A DNA stretch of 64,000 bases from Paracentrotus lividus (GCA_940671915.1 CALNVZ010003426.1:44425909-44489908), one strand, 5' to 3'; positions 1 through 12,839 are shown, numbered from the stretch's first letter. Numbers and translations are program-made. Notes: a model not told the origin generated them from the sequence alone.

Positions 1-1266
1 AGACTACAATACACGATGTAGCGCTCTACGATAACGTGCATCTCTTATTCTTATGTTCCTTGGAAAACCCAAAAGCTCTAGTCTGCTGCAAACTGACACG
101 AACACCCGGAGGCACCTGCATTCTTACTCCAACTCGTACCCAATCCCCCACCGCAACACAAATCTAAAGAGCTTCGTTGTTGTTCTTTAAACTGCCTGAA
201 ATGAAATGGAAGTTGGAACGTGATCCTATGTACAATGATAGAGATGTAAAGATACCATCGACCAGCGATCCATAGAAGCAATCTAAATTAATCTCATCCC
301 AACATTCGCTCACACGGAGAAGAAATCATTATACAAGGTAACTACAGCAGATACTACCATTAATTTCGATGACACTCCAACAAGTTACAGTACCACCATC
401 TGGATTTCTATATTCACCTGCCACCGCTAAGATCATGTGATCTTCAAATTTCCTATCGAAATCTGGGCACGAATGGATCCTGAAAATTGGCCGCCAAAAT
501 AAGATTCTTACAGACCTTATCTAGCTAGAAGAGAAAAAAAAAAGAATAAGACAAGAAGCCATTGCCGACCCTCCAGCTACGTATTCAAAACCCGGAAAAA
601 TGAAGCGCGAACTTAAACCGTTAGAAGAGTCTTCATCATGATACGAATCGTGCAGAAAACTATATATGGTGTCGTGGGATGTCGGGTAGAGCAGAGGATG
701 CTTGTTTCAAAAGTATTATGCTCATTCTATGTGTAACAAATCCAAGGGGCCCAATTAATCTTCATATCTAATGGAAGAGTATTTAGGTCCCCAATCAAGG
801 GCGCGACATTTTTTTTTTTTACCCTGGTGGACACATTGGCCCGCTCTGGTTATTACATTCATTCATTCACTCGAAAAAAAATACCTAAACGGGAGCAGAA
901 TTCAGTCAATATCAAGCGCTGAAACATTGTTATTACGTAATATTATTCCATCGTAAAAAGTGTAAACTCATTCATAAAATATTTAAAAGTTTCATAGGTG
1001 GAATACGACTTGAATAATTAGACTATTTTTCGGCATATCTCATATAACTGATCACTAATGTTGCATACAATCTTATAATGTCGTAATATGGTTTTCAAGT
1101 ATTATCCAAAAGATCACTAGGTCGGCTCATCAAAGATGATTCGGTCATATATTCTTTTCTATCTTTGCACAAAATATAAAAGCAATCAGTAAATCATTCG
1201 AGCTCTTGTCCATCATAATGAAATAGTCCTCTAGACGCTATTCCTAAGTTTACGGTAAACGTTCAA
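1..1266. other. Non-coding, nothing recognised
   Basis: Short open frames only, without splice context or family motifs. A-runs near 533 and T-run near 810. Confidence 0.6.
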
Positions 1267-1274
1267 ATGTACAG

Positions 1275-1760
1275 GAAATCTCACTCCCACACTCGTCTCT
1301 CTCTAATTCTTCTCATCCCTCTCTTTCTCTCTCATCTCTTCTGGTCTCCTCGCCTCTCTCTCTCTCTCTCTATTCTGATCTGTCTGTTTCTCTCCCCTCT
1401 CGTCTGTCTGTCTTTACTGTCTCTCTCTCTCCCTCTCTCTCCTCTTTCTCTCCTCTTCTCTATCTCCTTGTCTGTCTCCATCCTTTCTGCTGTCTCTCTC
1501 ACACTCATTCTATCACGTCTGTATTATGTGTTTAACCCCGCACCCATAATTTCCTTCCCTCTCTCTCTTTCTTTCTCTCTTTCAATCTGTTATTGCTCTC
1601 TTCTCTCTTTTTCTCTTCTTTATCTGTCTCTGTCTCTTCCTCTCTCTCGCTCCTCTTCGCTCGCTCTCTCTGTCTTTCTTCTTGTTCTCTTCTCTTCTCT
1701 GTCCTGTTCTGTCTCTCTCTGTCCTGTCTCTCTCGTTTCTCTTCTATCTTCTCACTTTTC
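1275..1760 (+). repeat. Polypyrimidine (CT)-rich tract, about 490 bp
   Basis: Nearly pure C/T on the + strand with CTCTCT runs, broken near 1500-1560. Open frames across it on both strands (Ser/Leu-rich, Arg/Glu-rich) are artefacts. Confidence 0.9.
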
Positions 1761-1764
1761 ATGA

Positions 1765-2620
1765 TTTCCTCACATTACCATGTGTTTATTAAACTCTCAC
1801 ATATGTGAGGCATTACAATCACCATTAATTTGATGTCTTTTGTATTTCGCCCTCAGCCGTTCCGCCACCATCTCAACCTTAGCAAACGGGGGACGCGCTT
1901 TCCATATGCAACACAATAACTGAACTTGTGTTGAATGCGATTCATTTCACCAATCTGCACCATCAATAGATATTGAAATCTAATTGATCCCCGTAGTAAA
2001 GATATGAATAATGATTATAGACCTCTCTGTGAATGGCGAACAGCGCGTGCGTGACATTGTCAGGATGTCGATAGCGCATGTATTTTCAGCTGCATGGCTA
2101 GAGGCAACATAAACAAATCGTCCAATAGGATATATTTCATTTGACGCTGATCTCCATACGATGCTAAGACAACGGCCTGAGAGAAAACCCAATTTGATCA
2201 TTTTTATTTCATATATCACCAAAGACAGGTTTTCATTTCCAAGGTAGATCTCAGAGTTTTTTAATTTGTTCTCTTTTATTTTTTTAAAAATCCCAACAGA
2301 TACACTGTAGTACTGTTTCCATCTTGACAAAAGCTAGTACATAGTCTAAATGTGCTCTATAATGGTATGCACACAAGCGCGAAGTATTATGTATAATATC
2401 GCGCACCCGCCCAAGTCAATGTATATTTCTTTCTTTTATTGATGTATTAATGTTATGGCTCCCTTCGAAGCCCGCTATCTCCGATCGTGACTATGTCCCT
2501 GTAAATTGATATATTTGCTCACTATTGGGTGAATAAGAGCATTAAAAAATGAGCACATTACATTTCCATTTTCGTCAAAAGAAGGTAGATTACCCATGGT
2601 TCACTTGGGGGTAAGGAAAG
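1765..2620. other. Non-coding, nothing recognised
   Basis: AT-rich. A 116-codon open frame on the - strand (1980-2330) has no recognisable motif and no support. Confidence 0.6.
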
Positions 2621-3715
2621 CTGAGAGGTACGGTGCACGCCATATATCCTAGCGCGTTGGACCCGCGCATCTCCTCCCCACACTCGACCACCACACCATA
2701 CCGCCCAACCCATCGCCACTAACCCGATTGCGTATACAACTCCAGAACTACTACATATCGGATCTCAGCTCATCTCAACCGCTCACACAGGACAACGCAT
2801 CTATACATCTAACCCTCCACCCCTCGTCTCGCGACAACTTGATACTACAGCTATACCGCTTCGCACCTCAGATCCTATCAGCGCCTCAGTAATCAACGTC
2901 CCTTCCTCAAGTGCCTACCCCCGTCAATCGCCTAAACAGCTCACTCGTGCCTTAGTGTCCACCTGTCGTCCCGCTCGACCCTTCGCGAAAACACACAACT
3001 TGATATCATCCTGATCACAATTCACACATAGACAATCAGTACAATACCTGACATACCTGACCTTTTCTCATCCAACACTCACGCCTCTTACCATAGATCG
3101 CATTCTCACATGATATTCGTACAACCGCTTCTTACTTATTCCTCACAACCAACATACACAGTCAAACTCATCCAATGATCCTACGCACTAAAATCTTCGG
3201 GCGCTCACACATAGAGTCGATGTACAAGTGAAACCTATGCCCTGGTGTAGCCGACGCAGCCCGATCTCGCTCGTAATCCCACATCACAACCGACCCAATA
3301 GATCGCCACAAACAATCTAACTCACCCACTAACAACGTACGCCCAGGAAGCAATATTCCCACAGGAATCGACTAGTATTCGGATTATGGCAAGATCTCTT
3401 ACATAACCCGACCACAACAACTGTGCCATCATCAACCACATGAGAACATATCACATAAGAAAACAGCTAGAGACACCACATACATATACAGGGACAATGA
3501 AAACATGAAAACTCAGAAATGCCCCCAATGAGACCCGTAATCTCCCATCAGCGACTAGACCCCATCTCTCACCTACTGCGCTATTCGTATATACCTCACC
3601 AATTATCTTGAGTATCCTGCAGCACCAGAAGACACTATCCTAAGTGATTTTGACATGCACCGCGAACTCTCATCCAACGTTCTCCAACCCCACTACTTTG
3701 AGCGTTCTACAAAGT
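2621..3715. other. C/A-rich, G-poor segment with no gene
   Basis: The + strand is visibly rich in C and A and poor in G, without homopolymers or microsatellites, unlike its surroundings. No coding signal. Confidence 0.6.
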
Positions 3716-3924
3716 ACTCTATTAGAAAAAAAATTAAAAAAAATAAAAAAAAAAAAAAATGCAAATTCATATCCCAGCCGAACAAGATAGTTTCTTGATC
3801 CAACAGTAGAATAGGATAGGTAGGCCATTAGGCCTATAGAGTTAAACTAATTTATAATCCAGTCTGTGAACTGATCAACGACCAATTATTACATTTTTGG
3901 AAAATTGCACGATCCCCAATTTTC

Positions 3925-3974
<50 letters not shown>

Positions 3975-4040
3975 TTATTATTATTATTATTACTATTATT
4001 ATTATTATTACTATTATTATTATTAGTATCATTATTATTT
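3925..4040 (+). repeat. Compound (AGT)n-(ATT)n microsatellite
   Basis: Sixteen or so AGT units then ATT units: the reverse-complement arrangement of the two other compound arrays in this window. Confidence 0.95.
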
Positions 4041-4300
4041 TAATGGTGATCCCAGTCACGCAAGGTTGTATTATTGCATGGTATCCTTTTTCTCATTGGT
4101 GTTATTATTACCTGTGCATGCGTTATCCTGAGCTTCGTGCACTTTCACCATGATTAGGGGGGTAACCTTTTCTATTTTTTTCCCCTTCCTGACATGAATA
4201 CTAGTAAATTTGTATTATACATTTACTTTCGCTGTTGATACCAAAGAGTTTCAATCAATGATGTTCTCGGTTTGTCATAAATCGAAAGGCTTCTGTCGAC

Positions 4301-4443
4301 CAGGGGGGCATTTCATCAAAGGACTTGTCGGACGTTTTATCCAACAAAGTATTAAAAGCTACTGAAATGCTTGTATCTGATTGGCTGAGAGCAAATTTGT
4401 CGGATAAAATGTCCGACAAATCCTTTGATGAAATGCCCCCCTG
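4301..4443. mobile_element. Foldback MITE, CAGGGGGGCATTTCATCAAA ends
   Basis: 143 bp; arms of about 48 bp, left CAGGGGGGCATTTCATCAAA and GGACTTGTCGGACGTTTTAT, right nearly exact complement. Spacer GTATCTGATTGGCTGAGAGC. Confidence 0.85.
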
Positions 4444-4814
4444 GATTCTAAGTCAGCAAAGGGTCAAATTTTGAAACACGGATAAAAAGTTAAAAATGTA
4501 TCCATTCATTTTAGAGTATAAAGCATTGATGATTTTGCCAATGAACATGATGAATGCACACTTAGTTGGCGTATTTTTATTATTCCTTTTAAAAGAACAT
4601 TTCAGAGGATTTCATTCCTAAATGAGTTTACAACACTGTGGTTACTACAGCATGTACACTATAGTGGGTCCAAATAAAAACTATGCACTCTTGAAATGAC
4701 TACTAAATAAAGAATAATGGTTTAAAGGTCACAAGCTTTTTTTTAATTTTTTTATTTTTCTTTCATGTTTTCAAAAGTTAACAAAACAATAATCAAATTA
4801 ACAACATCAGTATT

Positions 4815-4911
4815 CGTCGGCCTCATGCCAAAAGGGCCTTAGCATTTTTAAGATGTGTACATTATGAATGGCCTTTAAAAATGCTAAGGCCCTTCTGGCA
4901 TGAGGCCGACG
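4815..4911. mobile_element. 97-bp hairpin (CGTCGGCCTCATGCC arms)
   Basis: Arms of about 37 bp: CGTCGGCCTCATGCCAAAAG and the complement CTTCTGGCATGAGGCCGACG. Small MITE or cruciform-forming inverted repeat. Confidence 0.75.
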
Positions 4912-5225
4912 ATGTAACATAAAACATTTTGTTCAAAAGTAACAGAGAAAACAATTATAAAGAAAATTCAGGAACCAGCAAGAAGCAAAGCTTGTAAGGC
5001 GCTGGTCCCTTTAATATAAAATAGAATACAAAAGTAAGCATTTTTTTTTTTTTTTTAACTGAAACATATTCATAATGGAATAATTTATAATTGAATAAAT
5101 CTTAATTGAATAATTCATAATTCTTGCCCCATCCCAACACGGACAAAAACTGACTAACAGCGCACGCACTGTCAACCAGTCACTATCATGCCGGGATGAG
5201 GCAAGAAATATAATTGCTTGAGGCT

Positions 5226-6886
5226 GTGCAGGATTTGCTAATACCACTGAGCTCGTTCCTACTACGTCCTTGCAAATTTTGCCGAACGGGCATAGTCTGT
5301 GTGTAAACTGAGTGGACGTAGTAAATACTTCTTACGATCTGTTTACGAACTTCATGGACCAACTCGGTCGGATTTTCAAAAAAGTATTGAAAAAAAATCG
5401 GGCGCCCATCTCGTCCTAAAATTTAACGGGGTGGCAACGTACCTGAAACGAGATGAACCTACTGCAAACGAAATGGCCGTACTTCAATCGTTCTAAAGAT
5501 GTGCTAGGACGTCTTACAAACGAGCATTGCATATTAATTATCAGCTTGAAGTTACGAAGACGCATGAGGTCTGGCAATAATGGGCTAGGTTTTTATAGCA
5601 GAACGGGCGCGCATTTACGTTCAGCACGTTCTAGCCACGGATAATGACGCAGTAAGAACGAGAAGAACTTTCTCGGGGCCGTTTGGTCGAGGTAACAACG
5701 AGTAAGAACGGATTTTGACGGATTAAAAATGATCCAGAACTAGTTAGGTCGGGACGAAACGCATCGGAAACGAGTTGGAATTAAATAAGAACGGGTTGCA
5801 ACTAACTGGGGATGGGTTTGGATTGTTTCAGACGGGCTCTGCTTCGTGGAAACGGTCATACAAACGGACTGCCGACGACGCAAAGACGTGATGGACGTAT
5901 TGAGGACTGTATACAAACGTTGCTTCATCTTAATCCAGAAATAATTCGGTCAAGCAGTTGTCAAATGTACACGTTCTTTTCAGACCAATGACCGTTTTTC
6001 ATATTTTTTTTTAAAGTTGTGAGATTTCTCTAATTGTAACAATTAGGCCTAATGGGTGGCAATTAAACAGCTGATCTGTTCGCTTATACTACTATCACAC
6101 TGAACGATTTTTTACCATGTTATTGAAATTATTGCAGAACGGGCTTGATCTATGTACACACGGAGTGGACGTACTTGAGGCCTATTTCAATCTGCTTAGG
6201 ACTTTATAGCACGGGCTTGGACAGCAAGACGTTTCAATTTTTAAACAGAACGGCATGTCATAATCACCGTCACACTGAACTAGTTCTCACTACGTTCTTG
6301 GTAGTTCTTGGTGAACGGGCTCAATCTGTTTACACACGGACTAAACGTAGTACAGACCTTTTACAATCTAGTACAGACAATAGGGGGGGGGCGCCGCCGA
6401 AATTTTCGGATTTTAACATGTACGGTCAATGAGCGGTTTTCAAATTATGGGGGGGGGGGGGGGGGGGTGGCGTCCCCTGAGCCCCCGCCTGGATCCGCCA
6501 CTGAATTAAATGTAGTGACAACGTTCCTTAAACGAGAAGGACTTACTTTGAACGAGAAGGACGTACTACGAACATTGTGCCTAACTTTTTAATGCTGCGC
6601 ATGGATACTTTTAGTGACGGTTTGGACATGTTGGACGTGCTACGAACATATCGAACGGGATAGTGTGAACGAGCGGTTTACTCGGTCTGAACTGGATAAA
6701 AACGTATTGCGGACGCGATAAAGACGAAATTGACGTAACGAGGACTATTTATGAATTGCCTAGTATCGTATTCCAGAAATCATTTTTCAAAGTTATAAGT
6801 TCCAACCCGACCAAAGCCCGTTCAGCAAATTTTTTTAAGAACGGGCAAGAACGTTATAGAACTACCTCAGTGTGACGGCCCCTTAA
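5226..6886. mobile_element. GAACGGGC-family element, composite of nested copies
   Basis: Right end CCTCAGTGTGACGGCCCC is followed by TTAA. Left-end-like sequences (CACTGA...ACTACGTTCTTG...GAACGGGC) occur near 5226, 6097 and 6275, so two or three copies are stacked. Body has ACGTACTACGAACG-like motifs. The open frames here overlap in several phases and look non-coding. Confidence 0.65.
6378..6502. mobile_element. G-tract element ending CCTGGATCCGCCACTG, fragment
   Basis: Shares GAGCGGTTTTCAAATTATG and GGCGTCCCCTGAG with 23664-23851. Inserted in the GAACGGGC element. A G-run of about 20 lies inside. Confidence 0.65.
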
Positions 6887-6892
6887 TCAATT

Positions 6893-7130
6893 ATCATCTG
6901 CTTATGGGCGGCTATCAGGGTCAAAATCAACAGTGGCATAAATCGGCTAACAAAGACAAAAGTAAACCAAATATAAAAACAAACGTCAATGATATAAAAA
7001 TCAAATGTTAAACCAATATATTTCTGGATATTATTGATGCTTATTTATGACTTTTGGTGTATTTTGACTTTGTTAGCCGATTTATTAAATTTTCAATGTT
7101 GACACTTATGGCCGCCCACAAGCAGATGAT
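6893..7130. mobile_element. Hairpin MITE (ATCATCTGCTT ends)
   Basis: 238 bp. Ends ATCATCTGCTTATGGGCGGC and GCCGCCCACAAGCAGATGAT; inner inverted block AAATCGGCTAACAAAG / CTTTGTTAGCCGATTT. Confidence 0.8.
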
Positions 7131-7520
7131 ATTTAAATAGCGAATTCCTGCGTTTCTCCTTTTTTGTGTTATTGACGAAAATGAGTATTGCTCATTGAAT
7201 TATTGTTTATTTTCGGAATCGTTGGTATTATGATAATAATTATTGTTTTAATAGTTTGTTATGCCAATAATACATTGAATTGCATTCATTTTTAATTGTA
7301 TATATGTGTTTGCAGGGTCCCATGGAAGACCAACTTTTGTTGAAAGGGCTACCATGTACAATAGATAATAAAGAAAATTGATAAATTTAAAATATATAAA
7401 ATAATAAACCTCTCCCAAAAGAACCATAAATTGTATATTTTGTAGCCATTTTATTGGATCACTCTGTATTTTTCAAAATGCACTATGCAGTGACCTGCAT
7501 GTATAGCAATTGTTCATATA

Positions 7521-8637
7521 CACTGTTCGTCATAAAGGTGGAATATTTTTTACTGGCTCCAGCGACATTATGTTGTTCTGGCTTTAATTTCTTGATTATG
7601 TTCGTCACCGCTTTCAATCTTCGGGATGCTGGCTTTATCATGGACATTCCCTCAACCCTTCACCCCCCAAGATTGCCATTTTTGGGGGGTCATTTTACGT
7701 AATTTTGCTACGGCTTTAATCTCTTGAATTTATTCGTCCCTGCTTTTACTTTTCGGGACCCTGACTATACCTTCAACATTCTCCCAACCCTTTAAGGGGA
7801 TTTTTTTTCCAGAAAAGTTTTGTCAACCCCATGATGCAATTTTTTGTCATTTTTTCTCATTTTGGGGCCCCTTTTTGTTTACGCGACCCACCAAGGCCCC
7901 CTCAGTCCTATCCCAATGAAACACGTGCGTAGAGTCGTTATTATCTAGTTTTATGGTTACAGGCTAGACTCTTTTGTCTAGGGGAGGGGTCAAAAATTAT
8001 TTTGATTGGGGTTCAACATCGATTCTATTCATTTTTACGGACCATGACAATTTCTATCTTACCAAAATTGTATTGTAAGTTCTCAGCTTAACATAAATCA
8101 GTATAATATATTATCTATAGTCACCATTTAAACCTTGTCATCAAGTTTTAAAAAAGGAATTAGGGGACAATGATAACGATTAAGGGTTAATGGTTGTTTT
8201 TTATTTATTTTTTAAAGCAAAAAGGTGGAATGAAATATTCCGAATTTTAACCAATCACAATTTATACTTCAACCCATCCCCTAGATAAAATATCTAAGCC
8301 TGTCCCCATCAATCTAGATTTAACTTTAATAGCAATATAAACAATGCATCTCAGACGCTTTTCCTGGGGGTAGGACTGAGGGGGGGGGGGCTTGATCGGC
8401 CGGGTACACAAAAAGGGGCCCCAAAATGAGGAAAAAATAACAAAAAATTGCATCATGGGTTTGACAAAACTTTTAGGAAAAAAAAAATCCCCATGAAGGG
8501 TTGGGAGAATGATGAAGGTATAGTCAGGGTCCCGAAAAGTAAAAGCAGGGACGAACATATTAAAAAAAATTAAAGCCGTAGCAAAATTACGTTGCTAGAG
8601 CGGCAAAGAAAATAGTCCACTTTTATGACGGACAGTG
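7521..8637. mobile_element. 1.1-kb long-TIR (foldback) element, TA-flanked
   Basis: Ends CACTGTTCGTCATAAAGGTG and its inverted partner CACTGTCCGTCATAAAAGTG, each beside TA. Arms of about 400 bp share CCCAACCCTT, CCATGATGCAATTTTTTG and TCAGTCCTA..CC blocks. No transposase. TA suggests a Tc1/mariner-mobilised element. Confidence 0.8.
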
Positions 8638-9356
8638 TATGTTTCCTTTTTAATTATTTTATAAATCCTATATAGCATATTAAATCGAGTGAGTGCGAAG
8701 TGCGAGGAGAAATATAATAAAAAAATGTTTTGTTTACACCCATCTCTTACGGGCTTAAACAAAATATTATGAGTTGAAAGCAAATGATAGGAAGTGCTGA
8801 TTTCTTTTTTTTTTGTACCCATCATTTCCTTCTATTTCCAATTTGCAAAAACCAAAGCCAAAATAGTGGTACGCCAATGTCTTATTATACGCCAAACTCA
8901 TTGCTTGATGCCCTTTATCATCATAAAACTCTTTGAGCACCATTTTTTCATGTTTATTAGTAGTTGCCAAGAGCATGCATTATTTGCATAGTGGTGTTTG
9001 TTTTCAGTATCTAGGGTAGCAATTTATTGAATAGCTAGATGTTATATTTATATGGGCAAGTACACAATACGTTAAATCGGGATATCGCAGCAATGAATAT
9101 TATCGGCATTATTTTGTAGCAACGTCAAGGTCGGGCAGTATTGACTAGTCCCCAGAGTAAAACATTCTACATTAAATTGGTCATAACTGATGCATGACAT
9201 GTGGGGGGGGGGGTCATGGAAACCTAAAATAGATTGATACTATCAATTATATTTCAAGCTTATAGAGGCAGTGGATACATGATGACTTTAATATGTGGCA
9301 CAACTGAATGTGGACAAGAAAACAACAACACTTAATCCCCAATAACTCACACGCTA
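8638..9356. other. Non-coding, nothing recognised
   Basis: AT-rich spacer between two TA-flanked elements; overlapping short frames on both strands near 8767-8990 show no family motif. Confidence 0.6.
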
Positions 9357-9691
9357 CACTGTAAAAAAAATATATATATTTGTATTTTTAAAGCACATCT
9401 GCTGTCAGCAGAGTCACCATAAAAAATGTAATTCAAAAAACAGTTTCGTTCTAAATTTCTCCTCTAAGAATTGATGAAAGAGAAGGGGACAACAATTTCC
9501 TAGAGTTCTATAGCGTACATATTTGGTTAAAACTGAACAAATGTGTTACTCCTGATGTATATTTTGTATTTCTCATGTAATTATTTGCAGGAGAAATTTA
9601 CAACAAAACTGTCTTTCAAATTACATTTTTTTTTATGGCGACTCTGCTGACTGCAGATTTGCTGTAAAAATACAAATATTTTTTTACAATG
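9357..9691. mobile_element. TA-flanked MITE with CACTGTAAAAAAA ends
   Basis: 335 bp. Left arm runs CACTGTAAAAAAAATAT, TTTGTATTTTTAAAGCA, TCTGCTGTCAGCAGAGTC; the right arm is its complement. TA at both sides. Confidence 0.8.
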
Positions 9692-9819
9692 TACGCTAAT
9701 TTTATTTGTTTTCTTTTTACCACAACCACTACTATTAATTTAAATTGGCTCAAATCATGTACATACATTCATTTTTTATTTTTTATTTATTTATTTTTTT
9801 TTTTTAACATTTTGCTCAG

Positions 9820-9940
9820 TTTGGCGCCTCTTGAAGGTCCATTTGGCGCCCTTTTGAGGTCATTTTGGCGCCCTTTTGGCCGCCCACTCGGGCGGCCAAG
9901 GCCCCGAGCCCCCCCCCCCCCAGAATACGCGCAAAACTTC
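9820..9940 (+). repeat. TTTGGCGCCC repeats and C-tract end
   Basis: Three spaced TTTGGCGCC(C) units, then GGCGGCCAAGGCCCCGAG, a run of C and AGAATACGCGC. The end (C-tract then ATACGYGC) recurs at 12862-12890, so both may be ends of one element type. Confidence 0.5.
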
Positions 9941-9999
9941 TACCACTACAGCAACTACTATTAGGGCACATGCAGGTAATGTGGGCTAGCATGTATGTG

Positions 10000-11671
10000 G
10001 GCTACCAGGCGCGTATCCAGGATTTGGCACCCCGGGGGGCCCGATGTGATTTTGATTTTGGCGCCCCCCGTGGTGGATCCAGAAAGGTACATCCTATTTT
10101 TTCCACGTTACATCGGGCGACCAAAAAGGTACACTGAATTTTTTTTTCACGTCACGCTGGCCGAGTCCTTAGAAATGTCTTGTCTTCGTATTTAGGCGCA
10201 TTGTGATTCTATCTATAACGCTTCGGGTTGTTCTATAGCTTGGTATTGTGATGTAGGTAGAACTAATTTGATAATACGACTCGTTCTCTTTGCATAACCT
10301 TGCTGTCCCGTCTTTTTGCTGAGTTAGTCTCGCGCATAAGGTGATTTTTCTTGATTTCGATTTCTTATAATAGAATGTTTACGCTCCATATACACTGCTT
10401 GCATGTGTCTTGGTATGTATGGGTCATTATTGATTTTAATTAGTATCTTTTTTAAATTGACTGCTTAATGACTCGTTATCTATGTCTGGAATTTGCTTAA
10501 AACTTGTGAAGAATCATATTAAATTACTCCAGAACGTCATTGGAATTGACTTATAGTATTCCTTCTTGTTTTTACTTCTTTTCTTTGACTAGAGATATCT
10601 TCTTCGTCACGTCAGTTATGTTTTTGGTGCCTTCCGCCGTCCTGCAGTCCCATGGTTACTATGAAGATTATTATATTCATGCTCCGTTTAATTTATAGCA
10701 TAGTTCTAAGTAATAGTGGCTTACAGATAAAGTTATTCGGTCTATAACAAATAACTGTAAAGTATTTGAAAGAATAAGAAAAAAAAGACCTGTCAAGAAT
10801 TAAAGTACTTTAGGCGATAGGCCAGGATCTTGGGGACTTCTGCTCTCCATACCAACTGACGAAGTGCTTACTGTGACGGTCAGCTGCTTCATTATGGTGC
10901 GGAAGGCAGGTTCGTGGGACTGCCTTCATAACCGGTCACTCAATTGGTGCTTACGCCGGGTGAAACGGGTTCAAGCATTTGTTGAGAGTGGTCCAACATT
11001 AGCACCCGCTTATATTATAGAGGCATCGTATTGAAAAGGTACGAGTAGGGTTAATTATGATCAAAAGGAGAGCTAGTTATTAGAGTGACATGATTATAAA
11101 CAATGGTACTGAGAGAAATATTACAACACCTGAGGGGTTATTCGGGGGCTCGCGGCCGGTATAGTTGATTACAGTGGTATGTTCATCACGGGGCAATGTG
11201 GATTATCATTTCTTGGGAGGTATCTAACAGAATTTTAATAGGAGGGTAAACGCGTAAGTTTCAGCGGTGCCTTGTTGTGTGGGTTGGAAACCTTGTTTGC
11301 TCAGATGAATTGCGGGGCATCAACGCAGCTTTCCAGACGAGTAGGAGTGTGGGTAAGCAGTTGCATATGAAATATAGGCATCACATGCTGGGTTACCGGT
11401 CACAGATAGGGGGGGGAGGGGGATTATTCGGAGGGGCTTCAAATAAGAGTGCTCAAAATGTACCACAAAGGTGCGTTTTTCTAATTTTGACTTTTAGAGG
11501 GGCGCCAAATTGGAAAATATGTTGATAAAAACTTAAAATTTACTATATAAAAGGGAAATTAATATATCATCGATTGGAGCCTATTTGATATCGTGAACTC
11601 CTACCCCTGTGGCCTTATATATTTGATCTTTTCAACTACCACTTACCCCACCCACGCCCCCCACCCGCTAT
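10000..11671. other. T/G-skewed segment next to gap 1
   Basis: Starts with a G-tract element end (GCGTATCCAGGATTTGGCAC at 10011-10030). From about 10150 the + strand is T- and G-rich, from about 10800 G-rich. No coding signal. Confidence 0.5.
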
Positions 11672-12207
11672 NNNNNNNNNNNNNNNNNNNNNNNNNNNNN
11701 NNNNNNNNNNNNNNNNNNNNNNNNNNNNNNNNNNNNNNNNNNNNNNNNNNNNNNNNNNNNNNNNNNNNNNNNNNNNNNNNNNNNNNNNNNNNNNNNNNNN
11801 NNNNNNNNNNNNNNNNNNNNNNNNNNNNNNNNNNNNNNNNNNNNNNNNNNNNNNNNNNNNNNNNNNNNNNNNNNNNNNNNNNNNNNNNNNNNNNNNNNNN
11901 NNNNNNNNNNNNNNNNNNNNNNNNNNNNNNNNNNNNNNNNNNNNNNNNNNNNNNNNNNNNNNNNNNNNNNNNNNNNNNNNNNNNNNNNNNNNNNNNNNNN
12001 NNNNNNNNNNNNNNNNNNNNNNNNNNNNNNNNNNNNNNNNNNNNNNNNNNNNNNNNNNNNNNNNNNNNNNNNNNNNNNNNNNNNNNNNNNNNNNNNNNNN
12101 NNNNNNNNNNNNNNNNNNNNNNNNNNNNNNNNNNNNNNNNNNNNNNNNNNNNNNNNNNNNNNNNNNNNNNNNNNNNNNNNNNNNNNNNNNNNNNNNNNNN
12201 NNNNNNN
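11672..12207. other. Assembly gap 1 (536 N)
   Basis: Run of N. Reading frames crossing it are meaningless. Confidence 1.
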
Positions 12208-12279
12208 TTTCCGTTTGGGCATTCCACTTATCTTATATTAGGGGTAGCAAACGGAACCCAGGGGCGTCAAGCCTGGGCG

Positions 12280-12725
12280 ATGCAACTTTCTGGGGCCAAT
12301 GACCTGAAGCCGTAGGGGCGCAAAGATTTGACATCAAACTTAAGGCGACATATATTGCGTTAAATCAATTGATAGATTCAGGGGCCGCCAAAATCGACTT
12401 TACATAATATTAGGGAGCTTTAATCCACCCTGAGCTAAGGGCCAGATTATATCCTTAAACTTGTGGCCCCAAGTGATATTTGAACATTTATGTGCAATTT
12501 AAGATTATTTGTGTTTTAGTTAGGTCAACTTGGAGCCCCCTAAGTTAAAGATCTATGTGGCGCCCCTATATTTAAGATCAATTTTGCGCCCCCTAAAATT
12601 TAAGATCGACGGGGCCCCCTTAATTTAAGATTAGTATGGCGCCCCTAAGTTTAACGTTTATTTGGCGGTCCCTTAGTTAAAAGTTGATTTAGCGCCCCCT
12701 AAATTTAAGATAGAATTGGCGACCA
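12280..12725 (+). repeat. About 33-bp tandem repeats with GGCGCCCCCTAAATTTAAGA
   Basis: At least seven diverged units from about 12525 to 12720, each with GCGCCCC(C)TAA followed by TTTAAGAT; looser units reach back to 12280. Follows gap 1. Confidence 0.75.
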
Positions 12726-12839
12726 TATGACGCCCTGTTTTCCCTTTCTTTCTTCCCCTTTTCCCCTCTTTTTACCCTTTCTCTTTATTTTTTTCTCAAT
12801 TATTTCATTTTTTTTTAAATATTTCTCTTCCTCCTCTCT

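Noticed and set aside
1267-1764. 165-codon Ser/Leu-rich open frame and its Arg/Glu-rich antisense partner
   Set aside because: Direct translation of a CT repeat; no gene signal.
5299-6592. Several 62-95 codon frames
   Set aside because: They lie in the GAACGGGC transposon, overlap in different phases and are not conserved in the inverted copy.
11593-12315. 240-codon frame and two antisense frames
   Set aside because: They run through the N gap.
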